Shown: positions 38,521-48,813, numbered from the stretch's first letter. The stretch: DNA of 64,000 bases from Bog-159 sp963738375 (GCA_963738375.1 CAVTWL010000004.1:1116001-1180000), one strand, 5' to 3'. Numbers and translations are program-made. Notes: generated by a model not told the origin, from the letters alone.

Positions 38521-41021
38521 CTGATATTGACGTTGAGCAGCGGCGAGGAATTAGATATGGGCTGGCCCTGTGAGTTGGTCGGGCTGAAAGCAGGGGCAGA
38601 CACCGTGGTCGGGCCGCGCCCCAGCGTGGTGAACGACAACGTCACCAGCATGCCAGAGCCGGTGACGCCGCCAGTGCCGGGAAGGCGGTTCAGGGTGATG
38701 TCAGCTTCGCCCACATCGTTCTGGATGTTCTTGGTGAAGGTGACCTGCTGGCCGTCGCTGGCCATGAGGTTACCCTGCGTTACGTCGTTCAGCTTCAGGG
38801 CTTTCGGGTCGAACTTGATCTGCAGGGGCGCGGAGAAGAGATCCGCGGCGTTGGACATCACCAGGTTCACGTTGAAGGGCTGACCCATTACTTGATCGAC
38901 CTGGTTCGGCACGAAATTCACCTGCGCATTGGCCTGTGGCGAGGGTGGCGCCGTGGCATCCGGTGGAGGTCCGGTCTGTGGCGCGGTCACCGGAGGCGTC
39001 ACAGGCGGCGTGGTGACCGCGGGCGCCGGACCGGAGGAAGCAGGCGTGCTGATCAGCGGGTTGCCGGGCGCGCCGGGGGGCAAGGGCTTGGAGCCCTTGG
39101 GCGGTGCTGCGCCATCGGGCTGAGCCTGGGCGTAGTTGAGTTTCACAACGGTGGCGTTGCCGACGGCGATCCCGCGCAGCTCTTCTTCGTTGTAATCGGG
39201 GCGGCGCACGATGTGGGGAACCAGAGCAATGACCAATTCCGAGGAAGACTTGCTGACGGTCTTGGTGCTGAAAAGCCACTTGATGACGGGAATGCTGGAG
39301 AGCCCCGGAATGCCGCTAACGGTGGTGTTGTCCTGTGTTTGCCGCAGGCCGCCGAGCAGGTTTACCTCGCCGTCTTTCATGCGGATATCGTGAATGACTT
39401 TCTCCTGCGAAATGACCGGCTGGGAAATTCCGCCTAAATTCACGTAACTGAGGACGCTGGAGATCTCCACTTCGATGTGCATGGAAACTTCGCCGTTATC
39501 GTGGACTTTGGGGACGAGGTCGACGTTCACGCCAACATCGATAAAGGTGAACTGGGTGTTCACCAGCGGGTTGATGCCGACGCCGCCCACGCCGGGCTGG
39601 AAGCTGCCGGAGGCTATAGGTTCCTTCTCGCCGACTTTCAGCGTCGCCTTCTGATTGTCCACAGCGCGGATTTCAGGCGATTGCAGGACGCGCGTGCCGC
39701 TATCGCTGAGCACGGCTTGCAGCATGCCGGAGGGAAGAACCGTGGAAAAATCCTCGGTATTGACTTTGCCGATGTAAGCGAGCGGAATGGACGCGGCGGT
39801 GGAGGTAGTGCCGGTGGTGCCCGTGGTGGTGGTGCCGACGGTGCTGGTGGTGCTGGTGGAGGTTGCAGCCGTGGTGGTGCTGGACGAACTGGGCGTGCTG
39901 ATGCTGGTGCGGGGCGCGAAATTGACGGGAAGGCTTAAGCTGCTGAGGGCCGCGCCGAGGGTCCGGGTCATATCGCTGCTGACCTGCAAGACCAGGACAT
40001 CGACGACTACCTCGGACTTGGGTTTGTCGAGATCGTGGATGATTTTTTCGGCGAGCGCGATGCGATCGGCCTCGCCGCGGGCGATGATGGCGTTCTGCGC
40101 GTTGTAAACGAAGAGGCGCTGGATATCGGCCACGGAGCGGACGGCGGTGACGATTTCCTGCAATTCCTGCGGCGTGGTGACGTTGGTCAGGTAGAAGACC
40201 TTCATCACCTGTTCTTCGTAATCGCGGCGTTTGGTGGTGTTGTCCTGGGTGACGAAAATGGTATTGACGGAGAGGGGCTTCCAATACGCTTTGGTGACGA
40301 TGCCGAGGTAGTTCAGGGCTTCTTCGAGCGTAGCGCCGGTCAATTCGATGGATTGGCCTCGCGCCCCCGCTCCCTCACCTTTGAACTCGGGGTCGAACAA
40401 AACATTGATGCCCGCGAGCTTTCCGACCGTTTCGAACAGGACTTTGGCCGGCTGGTTGTTCATCTTCAGGTTGATGGCCTGCGGGTTGAGCGGGCGCAAA
40501 AGGGGAACCGGCAGCATGGAATCGAGCTTGGATTCGAGGTCTTTTTTGGCGTATTGAGAAGGGGTCAGGCCGCGGGTGTCTGAATCAGAGCCTTTTTTTT
40601 TCTCCCGCTCCATCATTTGGGTGGTGGTTTTGATTTCCTGCTCGGCTACGCTGGAGGAGGGATCGATGCCGTATGCTTTTTCAAACTGCATGAGCGCCTG
40701 GGCGAGCTGGCCGTCCTTACGCAGTTTCAAGCCTTGCGAGATGTGGGTTTGGGACGATTGGAAACGGGCTTTGTAGACGTTGAGCTGATAGCCCGGATCG
40801 CTGGGGTCTTCCTCCAGGGCCTTGTTGTAGAAATCGAGGGCGCCGTCCCAGTCTTTGCGAATCTCGCGTTCCTTGCCCTGAGCCAGGAATTTGTCGCCTT
40901 TGCGGGTCCTCGCCGCCGCGGGAACGGCGAGCGCGGCCAGCAGCGCAAAGAGCGCCGCAAGAATTGCTAAATTACTGAAAACAGAGCGATTTCTGTCAAT
41001 AACGGGCATGCAAAGGGGCAT
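38517..41021 (-). CDS. TPR-secretin-cohesin protein (GspD/PilQ-like outer-membrane secretin)
   Basis: The 834-residue protein has a signal segment (about residues 10-37), TPRs at ~45-125 (EIRKDWDGALDFYNKALEED), secretin N-domains at ~165-330 (VLFETVGKLAGINVLFDPEF, QELQEIVTAVRSVADIQRLF) and the secretin channel domain at ~335-600 with LLGGLRQTQDNTTVSGIPGL. A Pro-rich linker (~625-690) leads to a C-terminal cohesin-type domain (GQPFNVNLVMSNAADLFSAP, LQIKFDPKALKL). A Ser/Thr-only stretch of ~35 residues interrupts the secretin domain. Cohesin fusions on secretins are a feature of Acidobacteria. It is the first gene of the operon with the two pseudopilins. Confidence 0.9.
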   Translation of the reverse strand: MPLCMPVIDRNRSVFSNLAILAALFALLAALAVPAAARTRKGDKFLAQGKEREIRKDWDGALDFYNKALEEDPSDPGYQLNVYKARFQSSQTHISQGLKLRKDGQLAQALMQFEKAYGIDPSSSVAEQEIKTTTQMMEREKKKGSDSDTRGLTPSQYAKKDLESKLDSMLPVPLLRPLNPQAINLKMNNQPAKVLFETVGKLAGINVLFDPEFKGEGAGARGQSIELTGATLEEALNYLGIVTKAYWKPLSVNTIFVTQDNTTKRRDYEEQVMKVFYLTNVTTPQELQEIVTAVRSVADIQRLFVYNAQNAIIARGEADRIALAEKIIHDLDKPKSEVVVDVLVLQVSSDMTRTLGAALSSLSLPVNFAPRTSISTPSSSSTTTAATSTSTTSTVGTTTTGTTGTTSTAASIPLAYIGKVNTEDFSTVLPSGMLQAVLSDSGTRVLQSPEIRAVDNQKATLKVGEKEPIASGSFQPGVGGVGINPLVNTQFTFIDVGVNVDLVPKVHDNGEVSMHIEVEISSVLSYVNLGGISQPVISQEKVIHDIRMKDGEVNLLGGLRQTQDNTTVSGIPGLSSIPVIKWLFSTKTVSKSSSELVIALVPHIVRRPDYNEEELRGIAVGNATVVKLNYAQAQPDGAAPPKGSKPLPPGAPGNPLISTPASSGPAPAVTTPPVTPPVTAPQTGPPPDATAPPSPQANAQVNFVPNQVDQVMGQPFNVNLVMSNAADLFSAPLQIKFDPKALKLNDVTQGNLMASDGQQVTFTKNIQNDVGEADITLNRLPGTGGVTGSGMLVTLSFTTLGRGPTTVSAPAFSPTNSQGQPISNSSPLLNVNIR

Positions 41022-41104
41022 ATGGTAAGATAAAGGGCAACCGGGCGCTCCAGGCTACTTCAACTGGATGACGCTGCGGGGGTTCCCCGCGTTGAGAGCA
41101 AAAT

Positions 41105-41581
41105 GTGGCCGCCAAAGAAGCCGAATTCAAGATCCTGAGCGATAACCGTTCCGCGAGCCATAATTATTTTCTGATGGAGCGGTTTGAGGCTGGGTTAGTT
41201 CTTTCCGGAACTGAAGTAAAAGCCATCAAAGACGGCAAAATTCAACTCAAAGAAGCGTACGCCACCATCGATAAAGACGAGGCATGGCTGGTGAACGCGC
41301 ATATCAGCCAGTACGCTTACGGGAACCGGGAAAACCATCCGCCGGTACGCAATCGCAAGCTGCTGCTGCACCGCAAAGAGATCGATAAGCTGCTGGGGAA
41401 GACGCGCGAAAAAGGCCTTTCGCTGATTCCGACGAAGGTTTATCTGAAGCAGGGCCGCATCAAGTGCGAAGTGGCGGTGGCGCGGGGCAAGAAGTTTCAC
41501 GATAAGCGGGAAACCGAGCGCGCCAAGACCGCCGAAGCCGAGGCGCGGGCGGCGGTGCGAGCCAGCAAGGCCAGACAATAA
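41105..41581 (+). CDS. smpB: SsrA-binding protein SmpB
   Basis: SmpB binds tmRNA and brings it to stalled ribosomes in trans-translation. The 158-residue protein has DNRSASHNYFLMERFEAGLV, LSGTEVKAIKDGKIQLKEAY and the C-terminal basic tail beginning GKKFHDKRETERAKTA. The start is GTG at 41105; the ATG two bases earlier is out of frame. No ssrA gene was found next to it. Confidence 0.96.
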   Translation: MAAKEAEFKILSDNRSASHNYFLMERFEAGLVLSGTEVKAIKDGKIQLKEAYATIDKDEAWLVNAHISQYAYGNRENHPPVRNRKLLLHRKEIDKLLGKTREKGLSLIPTKVYLKQGRIKCEVAVARGKKFHDKRETERAKTAEAEARAAVRASKARQ

Positions 41582-41602
41582 TAAAAAGAGAGACATTCGA
41601 AC

Positions 41603-43063
41603 ATGCATTTGTCGCTGCAACGCCATCCGATTGAAAAAGTAGAAGCTGTGTGCCTGATCGTTCCGGTATTTCAGGAGCGGCGGGAAGATCGCCTGGGACT
41701 GGGCGAGTTATTCGATGCCGGCGAGGTTACCGGCAAGCCGTTTGAGATCACCCTGCTGCATCATGTGACAGGGATCCGTGCGCTGCGGGTCCTGGCGATC
41801 GGGATGGGCAAGCAGGACAAGTTTACGGCAGCGGATTTGCGGCGGGGAGTGGGGGCGGCGGTGCGGTATCTGAGAGGCAGGTCCATCAGCGAAGCATCGG
41901 TCTGGTTGGAAGCACCGCACGAAGGCGTGGAATTCGTCTCGGCCGCGGTGGAAGGCGCGGTGCTCGCCGATTGGGACGCGGACCGCTATAAGACCGAGAA
42001 GAAAGAATCCAAAGCGCTGGAGAAGTTCAGTGTCGCGGTTGGTGGGGGGGGGCCGCACCTGGAGTCGGCCGTGGAGCGCGGCCGGATAATCGGCGAGGCG
42101 CAGAACTTCTCGCGGGATCTGGCCAACGAGCCGCCGAATTTGCTGACGCCCGCTGGCGCTGGCGGCGCGCGCGCGCGACATGGCCGCGGAATTCGGCCTG
42201 GAATGCGAAGTGCTGGACCGCGACCGCATGGCGCAGCTGGGCATGGGTAGCCTGCTGGGCGTGGCGATCGGCAGCGCGGCAGCCTCCAGCGTTGATCGTG
42301 ATGCGCTATCAGCCGGCGACGGCAACAGCAGGCGCCGTGCATCTGGGGCTGGTCGGCAAAGGGCGTCACCTTCGACACGGGCGGCATTTCGATCAAGCCG
42401 GCCGACGGCATGGAAAAGATGAAGTACGACATGGCGGGCGGCGCGGCCATGATCGGCGCGATGCGAGCCATCGCGCAATTGAAGCCGTCAGATCCCGGTG
42501 ACGGCGCTGATTCCGGCGGTGGAGAATATGCCGGGCAGCAAGGCGCAGCGTCCGGGCGATATCGTGACGTCGCTGTTCGGGCAAGACGATCGAGGTGATC
42601 AACACCGATGCGGAAGGGCGGCTGATTCTGGCGGATGCGATCACCTACGCGCAGCAGCTGGGCTGCACCCATCTGGTGGATGCGGCGACGCTGACGGGCG
42701 CGATCGTGGTGGCGCTGGGGCATATCAACGTCGGGCTTGTTCGCCAATGACGATGCGCTGCGCGAGCGCGTGATGCTGGCGGCGCGCGCCGAGGGCGAGA
42801 AGATGTGGCACATGCCGCTCGAGGACGAGTACAAGGATTATCTGAAGAGCGCTTACGCCGACATTTCCAACGTCGGCGGGCGGTACGGGGGAGCGGTGAC
42901 GGCGGCCATGTTCCTGAAGGAGTTTGCCGATCCGACGCCCTGGGTGCATCTGGATATCGCGGGCACGGCGTGGCTGGACGATGCCAAGCCGTACATGGCG
43001 AAGGGGCCGACGGGCATGCCGGTGCGCACCATGGTGCGGCTGGCGATGGATTGGAAAGCTTAG
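41603..43063 (+). CDS. pepA: Leucyl aminopeptidase (M17), multiply frameshifted
   Basis: PepA removes N-terminal residues using two metal ions and forms hexamers. Frames in turn give the N-terminal domain (HLSLQRHPIEKVEAVCLIVP, LANEPPNLLTP), MAAEFGLECEVLDRDRMAQL, the metal-site segment GVTFDTGGISIKPADGMEKM (read across frames), the NTDAEGRLILADAITYAQQL motif (Asp and Glu ligands), and the C-terminus ISNVGGRYGGAVTAAMFLKE. About six indels occur between 42160 and 42745. All motifs survive in one of the three frames, so sequence error is more likely than gene death. Confidence 0.88.
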
Positions 43064-43069
43064 CTTGGC

Positions 43070-43969
43070 TTACTGCGTTGGCGCATAGTAGCCGGCGCGC
43101 GTGCGCACGGTGACGCCCGGCGCATCGACATCCACGCGGATCTTGCGGTAGGTACCGTCGGCGGCGAGGTTGGTGGGCGTGTATCCGAGAACGTACTGAT
43201 TGCGGATTTCGTGGGCGATTTCGGGTGTGACGTTGGCGATTTCGGCGACATCGTTGGGAAACCAGACGCGGCCGCCGGTTTGCTGCGTCAATTCGGTGAG
43301 CTGCTTTTTGGCGCGTTCGGCGCCGGCGGGTTCTTCGGCCCCCAGCAAACCCACCCCGTAGACGATCACGCCATTCTGCTGAGCGGCTTCGGCCAGGTGC
43401 GATTGGGTTTCCATACTGCTGTTGTCTTCGCCGTCGGTCACTACCAGCAGCACCTTTTTGTCGCGATGGGCGCGATGGCGGAGATGCTCGATTCCGAGCA
43501 ATAAAGCGTCGCGCATGGCTGTTTCGCCGTTGGGCTGCAGATTGCGTAAGGCGTTTTCAAGATCGCGGGTGTTGTTGGTGAATTCCCTGGAGAGAATCGC
43601 TTTTTCGTTGAAGTTAATGATGAACACTTCGTCATCGGGATTGGAGGCTTTGACCATGGCCAGGGCGGCGGAGGCAACCTTCTCGCGCTTATCGGTCATG
43701 CTGGCGCTGGTGTCGATGATCAGGCCGAGCGAAATGGGGACATCCTCCTGGCGGAAGACGGTAAGGGTTTGCTTCGCGTCATTTTCGTAAACGGTGAATG
43801 CGGTCTTCGGCAAATCCTTAACGATTTTGCTTTCCCGATCGAAGACGGAGACGTTGAGTACAACCAGCCGGGTGTCGCTACGAAAGGTCGCCTCGGGAGT
43901 GGACAGGGCCTGGGCGGCTAGAACAGCCGGAATTGCCAACAGAGACAAAATTACACGTTGCAGGCGCAT
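43070..43969 (-). CDS. Secreted VWFA-related protein of the acidobacterial type
   Basis: The 299-residue protein has a signal peptide (MRLQRVILSLLAIPAVLAAQ) and an N-terminal strand region LVVLNVSVFDRESKIVKDLP with FTVYENDAKQTLTVFRQEDV. Next comes a VWA domain with MIDAS DTSASM and the VVTDGEDNSS motif, ending VRTRAGYYAPTQ. This architecture is the 'VWFA-related acidobacterial domain' (TIGR03436), which is largely restricted to Acidobacteriota and is the best lineage marker in the window. The role is probably extracellular adhesion or scaffolding. Convergent with pepA, 6 bases apart. Confidence 0.9.
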   Translation of the reverse strand: MRLQRVILSLLAIPAVLAAQALSTPEATFRSDTRLVVLNVSVFDRESKIVKDLPKTAFTVYENDAKQTLTVFRQEDVPISLGLIIDTSASMTDKREKVASAALAMVKASNPDDEVFIINFNEKAILSREFTNNTRDLENALRNLQPNGETAMRDALLLGIEHLRHRAHRDKKVLLVVTDGEDNSSMETQSHLAEAAQQNGVIVYGVGLLGAEEPAGAERAKKQLTELTQQTGGRVWFPNDVAEIANVTPEIAHEIRNQYVLGYTPTNLAADGTYRKIRVDVDAPGVTVRTRAGYYAPTQ

Positions 43970-44025
43970 GCGACCGATTTGGAGCACGTGAAGTGCCGCG
44001 AGATCGGGTCTTATGATGGAGAGAG

Positions 44026-44937
44026 ATGCCGATGATCTTAGACGGAAATCGTGTGCGTGACCGGATATTAGCCGATTTGCGGCCGCGGGTGGAACGGCTG
44101 GCGGCGATGGGGCGGCCACCCGGGCTGGCGGTGGTGCTGGTGGGCGACGATGCGGGCTCGCAGATTTACGTGCGCAGCAAGGTAAAGACCTGCGCTGAAT
44201 TGGGCATGGCGGGCGAGACCATCACGCCGCCGGCCACCGTGTCGACGGAGGAGTTGCTGGCGGTGATCGAGGGGTTGAACCGGCGCGCGGATGTGGATGG
44301 AATTCTGGTGCAGTTGCCGCTGCCGCCGCAGGTGGATACGCGGCGCGTGCTGCTGGCGGTGGCGCCGGAGAAAGACGTGGATGGCTTCCATCCGGTAAAC
44401 GTAGGGAATCTGGTGGCGGGCCGGGCGGGACCGCGCCCGTGTACGCCGGCGGGAATCATGGAGCTTTTGCGGCAGTACGACATTCCGGTGGCCGGGAAAC
44501 GGGCGGTGGTGGTCGGCCGATCGGATATCGTCGGCAAGCCCATGGCGCTGCTGCTGCTGCACGCCAACGCTACCGTGACGGTCTGCCACTCGCGCACGAA
44601 AGACCTGGCGGCGGAGTGCCGGCGGGCGGAGATTCTGGTGGCGGCGATGGGAAGGCCGGCGATGTTGAACGAGGAATTCATCAGCCCGGGCGCGGTGGTC
44701 ATCGATGTGGGGATGAACCGGATTTCGGATCGCGCGGAGGCTGCGCGAATCTTCCGCGGGTCGGCCGAGCGCCTGGCGACGCTGGAACGGCGAGGGAGCG
44801 TGCTGGTGGGCGATGTGGATCCGGCGGCCATGCAGGAGAAGGCGTCGGCTTACACTCCGGTGCCGGGGGGGGTGGGGCCGCTTACCATCGCGATGTTGAT
44901 GTCGAATACAGTGGGAGCAGCGGAGATGAGACATTGA
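44026..44937 (+). CDS. folD: Methylenetetrahydrofolate dehydrogenase/cyclohydrolase FolD
   Basis: FolD interconverts 5,10-methylene-, methenyl- and 10-formyl-tetrahydrofolate using NADP. The intact 303-residue product has the catalytic Tyr48/Lys52 in SQIYVRSKVKTCAELG, the QLPLPPQVD motif, KDVDGFHPVNVGNL, and the nucleotide-binding VVVGRSDIVGKPMALLLL. The C-terminus has PVPGGVGPLTIAMLMSNTV. The alternative ATG at 44032 (MILDG) is nearer the usual N-terminus. The stop overlaps a TTG start of the next gene. Confidence 0.96.
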   Translation: MPMILDGNRVRDRILADLRPRVERLAAMGRPPGLAVVLVGDDAGSQIYVRSKVKTCAELGMAGETITPPATVSTEELLAVIEGLNRRADVDGILVQLPLPPQVDTRRVLLAVAPEKDVDGFHPVNVGNLVAGRAGPRPCTPAGIMELLRQYDIPVAGKRAVVVGRSDIVGKPMALLLLHANATVTVCHSRTKDLAAECRRAEILVAAMGRPAMLNEEFISPGAVVIDVGMNRISDRAEAARIFRGSAERLATLERRGSVLVGDVDPAAMQEKASAYTPVPGGVGPLTIAMLMSNTVGAAEMRH

Positions 44938-46373
44938 AGACCATGGTTGGCGTTCTGGCGCTGCTCGGCGCGGGGCTGGCTGCTGTTGCGCAGCCGATAC
45001 AACTGCACCCGAAGAATCCCCACTATTTTCTGTTTCACGGCAAGGCGGTGGCGCTGATTACCAGCGGGGAGCACTATGGCGCGGTGACGAACGCCGATTT
45101 CGACTGGCATGGCTATCTGGCCACGCTTTCGGCCGAGGGCATGAATTACACGCGCATCTTCGGCGGCAGCTACCGGGAGGTGCCGGCGCAATCCTTTGGA
45201 ATCAAGCGGAATACGCTGGCGCCGGCGGCGGGGCGGTTCATCGCGCCGTGGGCGGGCGTTGAGAAATTCGATCTGGACAAATGGAATCCGGAATATTTCG
45301 CGCGGCTGCACGATTATCTGGCGGAGGCGGGGCGATTGGGAATCGTGGTTGAGATCACCCTGTTCTCGTCGCACTACCAGGAGGCCCAGTGGAAGGTAAG
45401 CGCGCTCAATCCGGCCAACAACGTGAACCACACCGATGCCATCGAGTGGAAGCTGCTGCATACGTTGCGGAACGGCAATCTGCTGGGGATTCAGGAGCGG
45501 TACACGCGGAAGCTGGTGCGGGAAGCGAACGGATTCGACAACGTGATTTTCGAGATTCAGAACGAGCCGTGGTCGGACCGTGGAGTCTTGGCGACGGTGG
45601 TGAATCCGTATCTGCAATTGCCCGGGCGCGATACGTATCCGAACTCGATCGACGTGGCGGATGAATTGTCGATGGCCTGGCAGACCCGGGTATCGGAATG
45701 GATCGCCAGCGAGGAGAAAACACTCGCGAAACGGCATCTGGTGGCTCAGAATTACAGCAACTTCCAGTCTCCGGTAAAGCAACTGGCGCCGGGGGTAAGC
45801 GTGGTGAACTTTCATTACGCCTATCCGGAAGCGGCGCTGCTGAATGCAGGATTGGGAAAGGCGATCGCTTACGACGAGACTGGCTTTCTGGGCCGCGACG
45901 ATGCCGCTTACCGGCGGCAGGCATGGAACTTCATGCTGTCGGGCGGGGGCGTTTTCGACGCGCTGGATTATTCGTTCAGCGTGGGGCACGAGGATGGGAC
46001 GGACGCGGAGCAGAATGGCCCAGGCGGCGGGTCCACCGCGTTCCGGAAGCAGTTGCGCGTGTTGAGCGATTTCATGGGCAAATTGCCTCTGGCGGATCTT
46101 GCGCCGGATTCCAAGACGGTGAAGCATGCGGCGGGGGTTTATGCGCGCGTTCTCGCCAGTCCGGCGGGCGTATATGCAGTGTACCTGGATGGTAGCGGTC
46201 CGTCGGAGGTCGCTCTGGATTTGCCGGCGGGCCGGTATACCGGCGAATGGATCGATGTGGAAACCGGCGCCGCGGCGCGCGCGGAGAAGTTCACGCACGC
46301 CGGCGGCGGTAGGATGCTAGAGTCGCCCGAGTTTCGAGCGGGCATCGCGTTATGGCTGCGACGCGCGCAGTGA
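44934..46373 (+). CDS. Secreted GH-A clan glycoside hydrolase (cellulase-like)
   Basis: The ~479-residue protein has a signal peptide (MVGVLALLGAGLAAVA). The TIM barrel begins IQLHPKNPHYFLFHGKAVAL and carries the acid/base Glu in VIFEIQNEPWSD (about 45548-45575) and the candidate nucleophile Glu in AYDETGFLG (about 45866-45892), the clan GH-A arrangement. A small C-terminal beta domain (YLDGSGPSEVALDLPAGRYT) follows. The start is TTG at 44934, overlapping the folD stop and giving the positively charged MKT, or ATG at 44943. The substrate is probably a plant or microbial polysaccharide. Confidence 0.78.
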   Translation: MKTMVGVLALLGAGLAAVAQPIQLHPKNPHYFLFHGKAVALITSGEHYGAVTNADFDWHGYLATLSAEGMNYTRIFGGSYREVPAQSFGIKRNTLAPAAGRFIAPWAGVEKFDLDKWNPEYFARLHDYLAEAGRLGIVVEITLFSSHYQEAQWKVSALNPANNVNHTDAIEWKLLHTLRNGNLLGIQERYTRKLVREANGFDNVIFEIQNEPWSDRGVLATVVNPYLQLPGRDTYPNSIDVADELSMAWQTRVSEWIASEEKTLAKRHLVAQNYSNFQSPVKQLAPGVSVVNFHYAYPEAALLNAGLGKAIAYDETGFLGRDDAAYRRQAWNFMLSGGGVFDALDYSFSVGHEDGTDAEQNGPGGGSTAFRKQLRVLSDFMGKLPLADLAPDSKTVKHAAGVYARVLASPAGVYAVYLDGSGPSEVALDLPAGRYTGEWIDVETGAAARAEKFTHAGGGRMLESPEFRAGIALWLRRAQ

Positions 46374-46374
46374 T

Positions 46375-47217
46375 CTACATCAGTGCGGTTGGCCGCCGCA
46401 CCCAGGCTTTGCCTTTTTCGACGGAGACGGTTTCCATGTCGTTCACGTAGGCGGTGGCCTGCGTCAGGATATGGTGCAGATCGTTGCCGATGCTGATGAA
46501 GGTGAAACCCTTTTCGAGGAATTCACCGACGCGCGCGGTGCCGAAGAGGAACAGGCCCAGGATGACGTTGTTCTTGCGCGCCTGCTCTACCAGCGTCTGG
46601 GTGGCGGCGTTCAACTCGGGCGAAGTATACATGTGCGGGAACTCGTACTTTTCGTAGAGGCCCATGGACATGCAAAGGTCGTTTTGGCCCAGGAAGAGGA
46701 TATCGACGCCGGGCACGGCAGCGATCTCGGCCATGTGCTGGATGCAGGAAGCGGTTTCCACCTGCAGCGCGACGATGATGTTCTTATTGGCGTTGCCGAC
46801 ATAGCCGAGCAAGCCTGCCTTGTTGGTGCTGCGCTGCGGGAAGTAGACGGAGCGGGTTCCCACGGTGGGATAGCGGCAGCAGCTAATCGCCTGGACGGCT
46901 TCGGCGGCGGTGTTGATGTAAGGAACGAGCACGCCGTCGGCGCCCAGATCGAGGGCCTGCTGGATGCCGGCGCGGTCGTCGTATCCGGCCACGCGGACCA
47001 TGGACTTGGCGCCGCCGCTGGCGATGGCGCAGAGCGTGGCGGACAATTTTTCGCGATCCATGGGACCGTGCTGGGTATCGACGAGGAGCCAATCGTAGCC
47101 GCTGTGAGCCAGTTGCTCGGCCACGGTGGGGCTATGGGCATTGAGGAAGAGCCCCATCTTGGGGGCGCCGCCGCGCAATTGTTGTTTGAACTCGGCTCCG
47201 GTGAGAGCATTCGACAT
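46375..47217 (-). CDS. HpcH/HpaI-family class II aldolase/citrate lyase-like protein
   Basis: The 280-residue TIM-barrel protein resembles 2-keto-3-deoxy acid aldolases of the HpaI family: GLFLNAHSPTVAEQLAHSGY, WLLVDTQHGPMDREKL (catalytic His), VLVPYINTAAEAVQAI, the metal Glu in VALQVETASC and the metal Asp in LFLGQNDLCMSMG. These enzymes cleave 2-keto-hydroxy acids to pyruvate plus an aldehyde. It is convergent with the glycoside hydrolase gene and about 100 bases from the divergent cupin gene. Confidence 0.86.
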   Translation of the reverse strand: MSNALTGAEFKQQLRGGAPKMGLFLNAHSPTVAEQLAHSGYDWLLVDTQHGPMDREKLSATLCAIASGGAKSMVRVAGYDDRAGIQQALDLGADGVLVPYINTAAEAVQAISCCRYPTVGTRSVYFPQRSTNKAGLLGYVGNANKNIIVALQVETASCIQHMAEIAAVPGVDILFLGQNDLCMSMGLYEKYEFPHMYTSPELNAATQTLVEQARKNNVILGLFLFGTARVGEFLEKGFTFISIGNDLHHILTQATAYVNDMETVSVEKGKAWVRRPTALM

Positions 47218-47313
47218 ATAACTGGATTCCTTTGGACAGGGTGTGGCCCGCGCTCGCGGCGGGATATCCAGTCCATCTTACATCATGTGGAATGGGAGAA
47301 TCGGCCTGTGGGC

Positions 47314-47675
47314 ATGAAAGGCTTTCCCCAATTCATGAAACATCCCGCCAATGAAATTGAGCGGGCGGACCAGGCGACTCCGGGTGTGCAGGGCTATGTG
47401 TTTGACGGCGCGGACGGGAGCCAGATGGCGTTCCGGACCGCGGGCGGAGGGCGGTTTCGGGCGAGCATACGCATGAGTTCGACGAGTACATGATTGTAGT
47501 GAAGGGCAGGTGCACGCTGATTCTCGATGGCGGCCGGGTGGCGCTTGGGGCGGGAGACAAGTTCGTGATTCCGCGGGGAAAACCGCACAGCGGGGAAGTG
47601 ACAGCAGGGAGGCGGACGATCCACGCATTGGGAGGGCGGCGGGCGAAGCGCCGCTTGGATTCCGCTCGGTTATGA
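47314..47675 (+). CDS. Small cupin-domain protein, frameshifted once
   Basis: Frame one gives KGFPQFMKHPANEIERADQA and VFDGADGSQMAFRTAGGG. After an indel near 47455, frame two gives GEHTHEFDEYMIVVKGRCTL with the cupin metal motif His-x-His-x3-Glu-Tyr, then GDKFVIPRGKPHSGEV with the second-motif His. About 118 residues, normal for single-domain cupins. It probably binds a metal and a small ligand. The DUF362 gene starts 9 bases after its stop. Confidence 0.68.
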
Positions 47676-47684
47676 TCGATAGTA

Positions 47685-48813
47685 ATGGATCGCCGGACCT
47701 TTCTTCAAATGGCGGCTGCCGTGCCAGCCACGCTGGCTGGCGCTGAGCAGAAGCTTCCGAAGTATCGCGTGGTTTCGCATTATCAACCGGCGGCGTTGCC
47801 CGGAATGCCGGGTGCGTATCGCGGGCAGGCGGCGTCGGTGCACGGCGCGAAGTGCATCGACGAAGCCACGGAGAAGCCGGATGCCGCCGTGGTGCGGCAG
47901 ATGATGACGCAAGGCGTATGCGCGTTGACCGGAGACAAGGACGAGCGCGACGCCTGGGCGCGGTTTGTTTCGCCGGCGGACGTCGTGGGGATCAAGGTGA
48001 ACTGTTCCGGGGCGCCAGGGATTATGTCGTCGCCCGTTGTGGTGGCGGAGATTGTGCGCAATCTGACCGCGGCCGGGGTGAAACCGGAATCCATCTGGAT
48101 CTACGAGCGCTTCCAGGATCAGTTGGACTCGGTGCATTACGACCGCTACGTGCCGCGGGGCGTGCACATCTGGGCGGCGGAAGGGCAGCGCGGATCGGCG
48201 GAATCGTACGATCCGTCGACGTATGTGGAGACAGCCTTTTTCGATGAAGACGACACGCGCTCGAACCTGATTCGCCTGGTTGGGAACCGGTTTACTAAGA
48301 TCGTCAACGTGCCGAACATGAAGGATCACGGCGCTGCCGGCGTTACCGGCTGCCTGAAGAACATCGCCTACGGCAGTTTTTCCAATGTGGCGCGCTCCCA
48401 CTCCGGCGCGGTAACCAACACCTATTCGTTCATCGGCACGCTGGCAGCGGTGGAACCGTTGCGCTCGCGAACGGTGCTACAGGTGATGGACGGACTGCGG
48501 GGGGTGTGGCATGGCGGCCCGTTTTCGTACGGCCGGAAATTCCACTTCTATCCGAAGCGCATCGTTTTCGGTACCGACCCGGTGGCGCTGGACCGGCTGT
48601 TGCTCGAGATCATCGACGACAAGCGCAAGGCGGAGCATGCAGTCTCGGTGTGGGACCGCTCGCCGAAGACCCTGGGGGGGGATCGGCGAGCACCAGCGCA
48701 ATCCGAATGTAAACCCATTTGTCCGGGAGCCGGGGCACATTGAATTTGCTGGAAAGCTGGGCCTGGGCGTTTATGACCTGGAGAAGATCAAAGTAAAGAG
48801 CGTCGAGGTGTGA
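47685..48813 (+). CDS. DUF362 protein with Tat-type signal, frameshifted once
   Basis: The N-terminus MDRRTFLQMAAAVPATLAGA is a twin-arginine signal. The DUF362 region includes SPADVVGIKVNCSGAPGI, VVVAEIVRNLTAAGVKP, IVNVPNMKDHGAAGVTGCLK and GTDPVALDRLLLEIID. In a run of G near 48675-48682 the frame shifts, and the correct C-terminus (ERNP-like EHQRNPNVNPFVREPGHIEF, AGKLGLGVYDLEKIKV) is in the other frame to 48813. Tat export implies folding, possibly with a cofactor, before transport. The function of DUF362 is unknown. Confidence 0.8.
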
